11,839 bases of DNA. Origin: Thermoplasmata archaeon (GTDB taxonomy: Archaea > Thermoplasmatota > Thermoplasmata > Thermoplasmatales > GCA-001856825). The DNA lies in contig JAJYRY010000023.1 of the NCBI GenBank assembly GCA_021793855.1, forward strand, positions 1 through 11,839. Reading direction: 5' to 3'. The notes beneath the pieces were generated by a model. That model was given only the letters and a program-made list of their open reading frames with translations. It made no database searches and had not been told where the DNA came from. Below, piece after piece: positions 6,795-11,839 of this stretch (position 1 is its first letter; the number at the start of each line of letters is the position of its first letter). Position numbers and translations under genes: made by a program.

Positions 6795-8030
6795 ATGGTT
6801 GAGAGGCTGAGAGGATTCAGGGATTTCTACCCGGAAGAGCAGGAAATCAGGAGCGATGTATTTCGGACCATGAAAGATTCCTGCAGGCAATTCGGTTTCA
6901 AAGAGATAGATGGGCCTTCGGTCGAGAACGTCGAACTTTTTGCAAACAAGTCCGGGATGGAGATCATGAACCAGATGTTTTCTTTCCGGGACAAGGGCGA
7001 GAGAGAGATTGCCCTGATTCCAGAGCTGACTCCCACCGTGTCCAGAATGGTAGCTGCGAGAAAAGATTTGGTGAAACCTCTGAAGTGGTTCAGTGTTCAG
7101 AAATTCTGGAGATATGAGGAACCCCAGTCCGGCAGGACGAGAGAATTCTACCAGCTCAATGCAGACATCATTGGCAGCGACAGCTACCTGGCAGATGCAG
7201 AGCTTATATCACTGGGGGCCTACATACTGAAGAGCCTTGGAATAATCGGTTTCACGAAAATAAGGGTCAGTTCGAGAATATTGATAGACAGACTCATTGA
7301 GAAGTACCTTCCGGGTAAGAGGGAGGAGGTCTATTACGTTCTAGATCGCTGGTCGAAGATCAGCCAGCCTGACAGAGAATCGTTCGTGAAAGAAAATGGA
7401 ATTGACTTGGGCGTCCTGAGCTCGTTTGTGGATGGGAAAATACTCGAAGGATACGATGATCCAGAACTTCAGAATTTGTTCAAGATTAGGGATTTCGTCA
7501 GCTCTTCTGTTGGAGTTGATATAGAAATAGATCTCAAGATAGTCAGAGGGATAGCCTACTACACCGGGTGCGTCTTCGAGGCATCGGACAGAGAGGATAA
7601 ATTCAGGTCAATTCTTGGAGGGGGAAGGTATGATAACGTTATCGGACAGCTTGGAGGAGAAAACACACCGGCCACAGGATTTGCAATGGGAGATGTTGTG
7701 TTAGAAAATATAATGAAATCCAAGGGGCTCTGGGTACATAAGGGCGGGAAACAGATATTCCTTGCGCCTATAGATCAGCAGGGGAGGATATACTCTACCA
7801 GGGTCGCATCTGTTCTTCGGAGCATTGGTCTGAAAGTAGATCTCAACGTGATGGAACGAGGTATCAGCAAACAACTTGACTATGCCTCCAAAATGGGATA
7901 CGAGTACGTGGTAATACTGGGCGAGAACGAGGCCATAAAGGAAACAGTATCACTAAAAATACTTTCCTCTGGACAGCAGAAAGAGATTCCCTTGACCGGC
8001 ACTGACGAGCTGTTTGGAGCCATGAAATAG
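6795..8030 (+). CDS. hisS: Histidyl-tRNA synthetase
   Basis: A class II aminoacyl-tRNA synthetase of 411 residues that attaches histidine to tRNA-His. The N-terminus RLRGFRDFYPEE is typical. A motif 1 region with the invariant Pro lies near 41. Motif 2 (FWRYEEPQSGRTREFYQLNADIIG) spans about 104-127. The histidine-specific loop VRGIAYYTG is at about 250-258 and GGGRYD at 275-280. Motif 3 reads TGFAMGDVV, the GD variant also found in plant- and archaeal-type HisRS instead of the GxER form. The C-terminal anticodon-binding domain starts near 320. The ATG at 6795 leaves six residues before the conserved GFRDF block, as in relatives. An in-frame GTG at 6765 would add ten residues (421 total), but the only TATA-like box would start the mRNA after it. 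The gene is divergent from icd, and a small unknown gene follows 65 bp downstream. Confidence 0.93.
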   Translation: MVERLRGFRDFYPEEQEIRSDVFRTMKDSCRQFGFKEIDGPSVENVELFANKSGMEIMNQMFSFRDKGEREIALIPELTPTVSRMVAARKDLVKPLKWFSVQKFWRYEEPQSGRTREFYQLNADIIGSDSYLADAELISLGAYILKSLGIIGFTKIRVSSRILIDRLIEKYLPGKREEVYYVLDRWSKISQPDRESFVKENGIDLGVLSSFVDGKILEGYDDPELQNLFKIRDFVSSSVGVDIEIDLKIVRGIAYYTGCVFEASDREDKFRSILGGGRYDNVIGQLGGENTPATGFAMGDVVLENIMKSKGLWVHKGGKQIFLAPIDQQGRIYSTRVASVLRSIGLKVDLNVMERGISKQLDYASKMGYEYVVILGENEAIKETVSLKILSSGQQKEIPLTGTDELFGAMK

Positions 8031-8063
8031 CACTCAAAGCTAAAAAGTGGGATTTCAAGAAAC

Positions 8064-8070
8064 TTTTATA
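8064..8070 (+). promoter_or_regulatory. TATA box for the 59-residue protein gene
   Basis: TTTTATA is centred about 29 nt upstream of the ATG at 8096. This predicts a start of transcription about 3 nt before the ATG, so an essentially leaderless mRNA independent of hisS. It is good evidence that the small reading frame is a real gene. Confidence 0.6.
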
Positions 8071-8095
8071 GTACCATACGAATAACGAACCATAG

Positions 8096-8275
8096 ATGGA
8101 CTCCCTTGAAGACAAAATAGTTCACCGGAAAATAGGGAGAAATACGAATCTCACCGTAAAGGAAATCCTTGACATGGTAGAAGAAGTAAGGAAACAGTAT
8201 CCAGAGAGAGAGGTATTCTTTGATGGTGATGAGTTTGCTATTTGCTCGAGGAAGAAGAAGCAGATCACAGTCTGA
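8096..8275 (+). CDS. Small conserved-looking protein of unknown function (59 aa)
   Basis: A 59-residue charged soluble protein, ATG at 8096 and TGA at 8273-8275. I do not recognise a family. Residues 20-35 (TVKEILDMVEEVRKQY) look like an amphipathic helix. Next comes PEREVFFDGDEFAICSRKKK, which looks like a beta-hairpin (VFFDG / EFAICSR) with an acidic turn and one Cys at 50, ending in a basic tail. There is no signal peptide or membrane segment. A well-placed TATA box gives an own, leaderless promoter, and codon use resembles the neighbours. It lies between hisS and hutH, and its last 11 bases overlap the hutH 3' end on the opposite strand. It could be a small nucleic-acid-binding or regulatory protein, but nothing in the sequence proves that. 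Confidence 0.68.
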   Translation: MDSLEDKIVHRKIGRNTNLTVKEILDMVEEVRKQYPEREVFFDGDEFAICSRKKKQITV

Positions 8276-9758
8276 TTGGAATCTCCTCTAGCATTTTGCC
8301 TGAGTCAATCAACCTTGTTATCTTCTCCACCAAAGTTGTCGTTTCCATATCTCCCCTGAAATCGCCGATGGTATCGTTCAAGATCGAATAAACAGTGTTC
8401 AGGTGCTTCCCCGAAACTCCATACATTTCCATCCCTCTATAGGAGATGAGCATTTCGATTGCGACTATCCCCTTTACATTCCATATAATTTCCCTCATTT
8501 TCCTGGTAGAGGTGGCACCCATCGAGTTATGGTCTTCTTGGTTTGCGGATGTCGGTATGTTGTCTGCAGAGGAAGGATATACCAGTACCTTGTTTTCATT
8601 GCACAGAGCGGCAGCTACATACTGCGGAATCATTAACCCGGATTCAACTCCAGGCTTTTCCGCTAGGAATGGGGCCAGTCCTGAAAGAGACTTGTCGAGC
8701 ATTCTGAATGATCTCCTTTCCGAAATGTTGCCCAGCTCTGTCATTGCGATAGAAAGATAGTCAGCTGCTAGTGCAAGAGGCTCACCATGGAAGTTGCATC
8801 CGGATATCACCTCATCGAACACCAGCGGGTTATCGGTTGCTGCGTTCAATTCTGCACTCACCACTCCACGGACGTAATTCATTGTTTGGAGTATCGAACC
8901 CAAGACAGTTGGAATACACCTTAGGGAGTAGGCATCCTGTACTTTGGATTCCGTCCCCTTTCTTATTCGATCGCTTCCTTGCACGATGTTCCTGATCGCT
9001 CTCGCAACGGTACCCTGTTCTTTATGTCCCCTTGCCTCGAACAAACCACAATCAAGTGCCTTTTCAGTGGCACTAAGAAGATGCATTGACATTCCTGCTG
9101 CAATAAGGGCATGCCTGAATAGATTCTCAGAGTCGTCATATCCCAGCGAGAGATTCGACAACATATACGAAGTACCATTGATCAAAGAGAGTCCTTCCTT
9201 TGATTCGAGGGCGAGTGGCTTTAGTCCTTTCTTACTCAGAACTTCTTTAGTGTCCAGCACCTTACCGTCTTCGACTGCCCGCCCCTCTCCCATAAGCACA
9301 AGAGCTAGATGAGACAGTGGTGACAGATCACCTGAAGAACCAACGCTTCCCTTCTCTGGAATGAAAGGAATCACGTTATTGTTCAAAAGATCGACAAGGG
9401 ATTGCACAAGTTCGCTCCTCACACCGGAATAGCCCTTGGATAGGGAGTTTGCCCTGACCAGAATCATCGCCCTCACCGTTTTTCTGTCAAGCGGTTTTCC
9501 GTAACCTGAAGAATGGGACCTTATCAGATTCCTCTGGAGTTCTTTGATCTTGTCCGGACCGATCCTTTCACTTATCAAGTCACCAAAACCAGTGTTTACA
9601 CCATATATAGGCGCCCCAGAACTGATATAATCTTCAATTTTTTTTCTGCTGGACTTTACCCTTTCTGTAGCCCCCTTTGAAATAACGACTTTCTCTTCTC
9701 CCTCAGCACATCTTATTACTTGGGCCAGAGTCAAGTCGTTGCCAGTGAGTACAATCAT
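8265..9758 (-). CDS. hutH: Histidine ammonia-lyase
   Basis: A 497-residue member of the MIO-dependent aromatic ammonia-lyase family. It removes ammonia from L-histidine to give urocanate, the first step of histidine degradation. The prosthetic group forms from the tripeptide at 141-143 in GSVGSSGDLSPL; here it is Ser-Ser-Gly rather than the more common Ala-Ser-Gly. By comparison with the Pseudomonas enzyme the other key residues are present: Y52 (YGVNTGFG), H82 (SHSSG), N194 (LINGT), Y277 and R280 (QDAYSLRC), F323 (NFHGEP) and E408 (NQEDHNSMG). His 82 and Glu 408 favour histidine over phenylalanine or tyrosine. The ATG at 9756-9758 has a TATA box 27 nt upstream, suggesting leaderless translation. 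No other hut genes are adjacent; hutU, hutI and later steps must lie elsewhere if present. Confidence 0.95.
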   Translation of the reverse strand: MIVLTGNDLTLAQVIRCAEGEEKVVISKGATERVKSSRKKIEDYISSGAPIYGVNTGFGDLISERIGPDKIKELQRNLIRSHSSGYGKPLDRKTVRAMILVRANSLSKGYSGVRSELVQSLVDLLNNNVIPFIPEKGSVGSSGDLSPLSHLALVLMGEGRAVEDGKVLDTKEVLSKKGLKPLALESKEGLSLINGTSYMLSNLSLGYDDSENLFRHALIAAGMSMHLLSATEKALDCGLFEARGHKEQGTVARAIRNIVQGSDRIRKGTESKVQDAYSLRCIPTVLGSILQTMNYVRGVVSAELNAATDNPLVFDEVISGCNFHGEPLALAADYLSIAMTELGNISERRSFRMLDKSLSGLAPFLAEKPGVESGLMIPQYVAAALCNENKVLVYPSSADNIPTSANQEDHNSMGATSTRKMREIIWNVKGIVAIEMLISYRGMEMYGVSGKHLNTVYSILNDTIGDFRGDMETTTLVEKITRLIDSGKMLEEIPIRL

Positions 9759-9780
9759 GACTTAGAATAGATGACGGGAA

Positions 9781-9790
9781 TAAATATTAA
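9781..9790 (-). promoter_or_regulatory. TATA box for hutH
   Basis: On the minus strand TTAATATTTA is centred about 27 nt upstream of the hutH ATG, the ideal distance for a leaderless archaeal mRNA. It lies in the 97-bp divergent region shared with the methyltransferase gene. Confidence 0.6.
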
Positions 9791-9828
9791 CACTTTCAAC
9801 CCTACCTTGGACCCCCTTTGGTTAAAGC

Positions 9829-9834
9829 TAAATT
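9829..9834 (+). promoter_or_regulatory. Possible TATA-like element for the methyltransferase gene
   Basis: TAAATT, preceded by TTAAAG at 9822-9827, is centred about 25 nt upstream of the GTG start at 9856. The spacing fits a leaderless message, but the match to an archaeal TATA box is modest. Confidence 0.35.
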
Positions 9835-9855
9835 GGAAATAATGGTGCTGCTACT

Positions 9856-10434
9856 GTGACAGTAGATTTCGGGACTTATCATCATTCTAATCCAGACGAA
9901 TCCAGGGAGATGAGGAATAGAGTGGCAGGTGCTTTTTCCGCAGTACTCTTGACGCTTTATGAACCTCATTCGGTGATACGGATACTCGATGCTGGGTGCG
10001 GGTTGGGGTTTCTTTCATACGTGGCTGCCAAGACATTCCCGGAAGGTGTAATTACTGGAATAGATACATTTGATAACAGCAGTCTATCTCACTCTTCAAT
10101 GATAAAAGCAGAGAATAACATGAAACTCTTGGAGGTTGATTCAAGAGTTCATTTCTTCGAACATGATCTAACTCTCCCCATTAGATCCAAAGTGAAGTAC
10201 GATCTCGTGATATCGAGCTTGGTATTTCACAATCTAGGTAGAAGGAGATTCGCAGGTTATGAAAATGTATTCGCTGTACTGAAAAGGAAAGGATATTTTG
10301 TGATTGGAGACTTCTTCCCCCATGATAAGACCGATACCAAGTTCTTGACTTCCTTTTCTGAACTAATAGAAGACGGCCCTGGAGAAGGTCAAGGCAAGTG
10401 GAAGTACGGAATCAAGATTCTTAGGAAACGGTGA
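9856..10434 (+). CDS. Class I SAM-dependent methyltransferase, substrate unknown
   Basis: A 192-residue protein with a single Rossmann-like methyltransferase domain. Motif I ILDAGCGLG (43-51) binds S-adenosylmethionine and VITGID (65-70) supplies the acidic residue after strand 2. An acidic FEHDLTLP loop lies near 101-108, and DLVISSLVFHNLG (116-128) is the motif IV region, followed by a conserved-type GYFVIGDFF strand (146-154). This resembles the UbiE/ubiquinone-menaquinone and small-molecule methyltransferases. No substrate-recognition domain is visible, so the substrate cannot be named. The start is GTG at 9856; the nearby ATG at 9842 is in another frame that stops at once. The gene is divergent from hutH and converges on the DUF1801-type gene 12 bp away. 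Confidence 0.8.
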   Translation: MTVDFGTYHHSNPDESREMRNRVAGAFSAVLLTLYEPHSVIRILDAGCGLGFLSYVAAKTFPEGVITGIDTFDNSSLSHSSMIKAENNMKLLEVDSRVHFFEHDLTLPIRSKVKYDLVISSLVFHNLGRRRFAGYENVFAVLKRKGYFVIGDFFPHDKTDTKFLTSFSELIEDGPGEGQGKWKYGIKILRKR

Positions 10435-10446
10435 GACTTCTGCACT

Positions 10447-10848
10447 TCACTTTTTCAGTTTCGATCTCTCCAGATTCAAAGTCACAGCTCTTTGAACAAT
10501 ATTTGTAAGCGCTTTCTCATCGATCCTATCTCCCTCAAAAAAGTCAACTGCACGGACAGTCTTGCTGTCTAATCGAGTGTTAAACAGTTTTGATGGATCA
10601 GATATCTGTGATCCTTTTGAGAAGGTAAGTCTAACCGCTTTCTTGAGGATGTTACCGATACAAATTATTCCCTCTGAAGACCAAACTGGAACTCCCAGGG
10701 GATTGGAGTGTTTTTTCCACTTTACCTCTTCGACTATCTCGGGATCTGCCTGTTTTATGATTTCACGTAGATTTGACATCATGCTCCCACGCCAGTCATC
10801 AGTTTTTCTGATGATTTCATCGATCTGTTCCGATGGATCTCCTGCCAC
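10447..10848 (-). CDS. DUF1801 (YdhG/YjbR-like) domain protein
   Basis: A 133-residue soluble protein resembling the DUF1801/YdhG family. An N-terminal helix (IDEIIRKTDDWR) is followed by LREIIKQADPEIVEEVKWKK, the family's typical 'P-x-E-x-x-K-W' region. Next come GVPVWSSEGIICIGNILKKAVRLTFSKG and DP-x-x-LFN at about 84-90, with ID-x-x-ALTNIV near the C-terminus. The biochemical role of this family is not established; it has an alpha/beta fold related to frataxin-like proteins. The start is GTG at 10846-10848. Unlike most genes here it has a good Shine-Dalgarno sequence (GGGGTGAG, 10855-10862) six bases upstream and a TATA-like element farther away, so it likely has a leader of about 30 nt. 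Confidence 0.78.
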   Translation of the reverse strand: MAGDPSEQIDEIIRKTDDWRGSMMSNLREIIKQADPEIVEEVKWKKHSNPLGVPVWSSEGIICIGNILKKAVRLTFSKGSQISDPSKLFNTRLDSKTVRAVDFFEGDRIDEKALTNIVQRAVTLNLERSKLKK

Positions 10849-10854
10849 CTTCAG

Positions 10855-10862
10855 CTCACCCC
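10855..10862 (-). promoter_or_regulatory. Shine-Dalgarno site of the DUF1801-type gene
   Basis: GGGGTGAG on the minus strand contains GGTGA, complementary to the archaeal 16S rRNA 3' end, and is spaced six bases from the GTG start. It decides the GTG at 10848 as the start. It contrasts with the leaderless arrangement of most other genes in the window. Confidence 0.55.
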
Positions 10863-10900
10863 TTTCCTATCAGTTTCAGTAATGTAGCTAAACATGAGAC

Positions 10901-10910
10901 ATTATTAAAA
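10901..10910 (-). promoter_or_regulatory. TATA-like element of the DUF1801-type gene
   Basis: On the minus strand TTTTAATAAT lies about 57 nt upstream of the GTG start. It predicts a transcript with a leader of about 30 nt, consistent with the Shine-Dalgarno site within it. Confidence 0.4.
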
Positions 10911-10964
10911 GTAGTGCAATCATTTCCTGAGATTAAAAAGACACTTGCTTTTGGGTTTTTCTAA

Positions 10965-11071
10965 GCTTCAACACTAGATGAAGTGAAACAAGGATCCAAC
11001 GACGGACAGAAGGAGATACTGGAGAAGTTCTTTACAAAGACGGGATGGGAGCAGGGGATATATAGTTGTTA
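10965..11071 (+). other. Short unassigned open stretch (about 35 codons)
   Basis: Open between TAA at 10962 and TAG at 11069-11071, with a possible GTG start at 10983. The translation is hydrophilic with a helix-like segment (DGQKEILEKFFTKTGWEQG). The composition is protein-like, but the stretch is too short to assign. It overlaps the distal end of the beta-propeller remnant by about 40 bases. It may be a fragment of a decayed gene or chance. This and the propeller remnant are all that I see in the otherwise gene-free stretch 10911-11289. Confidence 0.2.
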
Positions 11072-11265
11072 GAAGGATCAAGGGCCAACCCTATTGGGGA
11101 GCCAACGCCAGATATGTTGAATTCTACTTTGTTTGTGAGTGGATTCACGACGGAAACGTTTCTCGTTATGAGATCACCCACATATATCAATCCGTTCTGA
11201 GGCCCATAAAGCAAAGGATAGGGACCAATGCCGCTCCCGTTGCCCCGATAATTGGCATTTACCAA
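11032..11265 (-). pseudogene. Remnant of a YVTN/NHL-type beta-propeller surface protein
   Basis: The minus strand encodes about 70 residues typical of one to one-and-a-half blades of a YVTN-type beta-propeller. They read NGLIYVGD, then RNVSVVNPLTNKVEFNISGVG, then GLALDPSNNYI. Intact proteins of this kind are large, secreted or membrane-anchored and have many such blades. Here an in-frame TAA (11269-11271) lies just upstream, no signal peptide or anchor is present, and the similarity stops after DPSNNYI, close to 11054. The remaining codons (SPAPIPSL) are unlike a blade. It is therefore best read as a truncated relic left by recombination or deletion. A TTG at 11265 could in principle start a 77-residue peptide, but nothing suggests it folds alone. 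Confidence 0.65.
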
Positions 11266-11289
11266 ACTTTAATTTTTTACCATGTCTTC

Positions 11290-11299
11290 AAATATTTTT
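11290..11299 (+). promoter_or_regulatory. TATA-like element for the winged-helix regulator gene
   Basis: AAATATTTTT is centred about 28 nt upstream of the TTG at 11323, supporting that TTG as a leaderless start. No Shine-Dalgarno sequence lies before it. Confidence 0.45.
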
Positions 11300-11322
11300 C
11301 TCAATACAAAGAAACGTTTGCC

Positions 11323-11576
11323 TTGCAGGATGATGCCTTTGCAAACGAGTTCAGAAGGTTACTTGGGCGGCTATTTGTTGCAACCCGAGGAGTGGAGATG
11401 AGATTGAAGATCGTCGAACTTATAAGAAATGAACCTTCAAATATCAACAGGATAAGCAATACCCCAGCGGTAAACTACAGAACGGTCGAACATCACATAG
11501 GAATGCTTGAAAGGAATAACCTAATCATTCTGAGGGTGAAAATACGGTAAGGTTTATTTTCCGTCTCCTTGCCTAA
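11323..11576 (+). pseudogene. Small winged-helix (ArsR-like) regulator, apparently frameshifted in the wing
   Basis: As it stands the frame runs from TTG 11323 to TAA 11548-11550 (75 residues). The sequence FANEFRRLLGRLF-ATRG-RLKIVELI is followed by INRISNTPAVNYRTVEHHIGMLERNNLI. It closely fits the family of short archaeal winged-helix proteins (FxxxLxxLxxxxxGTRGxxRxxII, then NYKTVxHHLxxLExNGL). In that family the wing follows as S-x-G-E-x-x-x-x-x-F. In the current frame the text after NNLII is LRVKIR and a stop. One frame over, starting at 11529, it reads SEGENTVRFIFRLLA to TAA at 11574-11576, an expected wing. A one-base loss in the T run near 11528 would explain this. It may be a true mutation, a recoding site or a sequence error. 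The N-terminal helix and recognition helix look intact. A membrane-protein gene starts 19 bases after the restored stop. Confidence 0.6.
11553..11560 (+). promoter_or_regulatory. Possible TATA-like element before the membrane protein gene
   Basis: TTTATTTT lies within the restored 3' end of the regulator gene and would start a transcript near 11581, about 14 nt before the TTG at 11595. It could equally be part of the coding sequence with no promoter role. Confidence 0.25.
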
Positions 11577-11594
11577 CGAATAACCAGAAATTGA

Positions 11595-11839
11595 TTGACG
11601 ATAGCCGTTCAAGGGGGAAAGGGTCAGAAGATCGGAATATTCTGGCTTCCAAACATATTCATCCTGTTGACTGAACTGGTTCTTCTCACTATAATTCGGG
11701 TTCTTTATGTTCCGGGATACAGGAGGATTAGAGCTAGGTCGCTCATAGGTATACTTGTATTTTCTGGCCTCTTTCTTCTCCAGTCTGCGACAGGCCTGTT
11801 CGCATACTATCATCTATCAAAAAACTTTGGCGAGAATCT
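11595..11839 (+). CDS. Membrane protein with two predicted helices, N-terminal part
   Basis: A frame open from TTG 11595 (TGA at 11592-11594 just before it) to the window edge gives 81 residues. After a short Gly/Lys-rich N-terminus come two strongly hydrophobic segments: about 14-38 (IFWLPNIFILLTELVLLTII) and 49-73 (SLIGILVFSGLFLLQSATGLF). They are separated by a basic loop YRRIRARS, which should face the cytoplasm. The pattern 'Y-R-R-x-R-x-R, then L/I-G-hydrophobic, then L-L-Q' is familiar from uncharacterised archaeal membrane proteins found beside small winged-helix regulators. No ATG or GTG is available, so TTG is the only start; there is no Shine-Dalgarno site. It probably shares a transcript with the upstream regulator. 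The rest of the protein is outside the window. Confidence 0.6.
   Translation, partial: MTIAVQGGKGQKIGIFWLPNIFILLTELVLLTIIRVLYVPGYRRIRARSLIGILVFSGLFLLQSATGLFAYYHLSKNFGEN

Noticed and set aside
10595..10614. An inverted repeat with GGATCA/TGATCC arms around GATATC
   Set aside because: It lies inside the DUF1801-type coding sequence, in codons for Gly-Ser-Gln-Ile-Ser-Asp, and has no partner copy; most likely coincidence.
10987..11322. A plus-strand frame open for over 100 codons upstream of the winged-helix start, with protein-like text
   Set aside because: It has no ATG, GTG or TTG in that stretch and is codon-aligned antisense to the beta-propeller remnant, which has clear family motifs. Such aligned antisense frames are often open by chance.
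1..11839. tRNA, rRNA, CRISPR arrays, insertion sequences, riboswitches
   Set aside because: I looked through the gaps on both strands and saw no cloverleaf, regular repeat-spacer pattern, transposase motif or terminal inverted repeats. Except in the last kilobase the gaps are too short for most of these.

Overview
This window looks like a compact archaeal chromosome segment, most probably from the Thermoplasmata (Thermoplasmatales-like). It encodes a TATA-binding protein, a replication factor C large subunit and a short RNase P protein of the Pop5 type. Most genes have an A/T-rich TATA-like element 23-31 nt upstream of the start codon and no Shine-Dalgarno sequence, the arrangement expected for leaderless archaeal mRNAs. 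GTG and TTG starts are common. The lineage is an inference; the domain Archaea is secure.

Region 1 (1-3328) holds the 3' end of a tryptophanyl-tRNA synthetase gene on the plus strand. It converges on two minus-strand genes, mtnA (methylthioribose-1-phosphate isomerase) and an acetoacetyl-CoA synthetase. Region 2 (3329-5481) is an information-processing block: rfcL on the plus strand, converging on the minus-strand pair tbp-rnp2, whose ATG and TGA overlap. Region 3 (5482-8030) is a divergent pair, NADP-type isocitrate dehydrogenase (minus) and histidyl-tRNA synthetase (plus). Region 4 (8096-9758) has a 59-residue protein of unknown function with its own promoter. Its last 11 bases overlap the 3' end of the convergent histidine ammonia-lyase gene hutH. 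Region 5 (9856-10848) has a small class I methyltransferase and a convergent DUF1801-type protein.

The last kilobase (10849-11839) differs in character: it is gene-poor and looks accessory or decaying. It contains a remnant of a YVTN/NHL-type beta-propeller surface protein on the minus strand. On the plus strand follows a small winged-helix regulator that appears to carry a one-base frameshift in its wing, then the start of a membrane protein with two predicted helices that runs off the window. Small winged-helix plus membrane-protein pairs are the part of this window closest to a poorly described system.

Metabolically the genes fit a peptide- or amino-acid-using heterotroph: histidine deamination (HutH), acetoacetate activation (typical of leucine or ketone-body routes), methionine salvage (MtnA) and the TCA cycle (Icd). 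No tRNA, rRNA, CRISPR array or intact mobile element was seen. Gaps between genes up to position 10848 are all under 100 bp.
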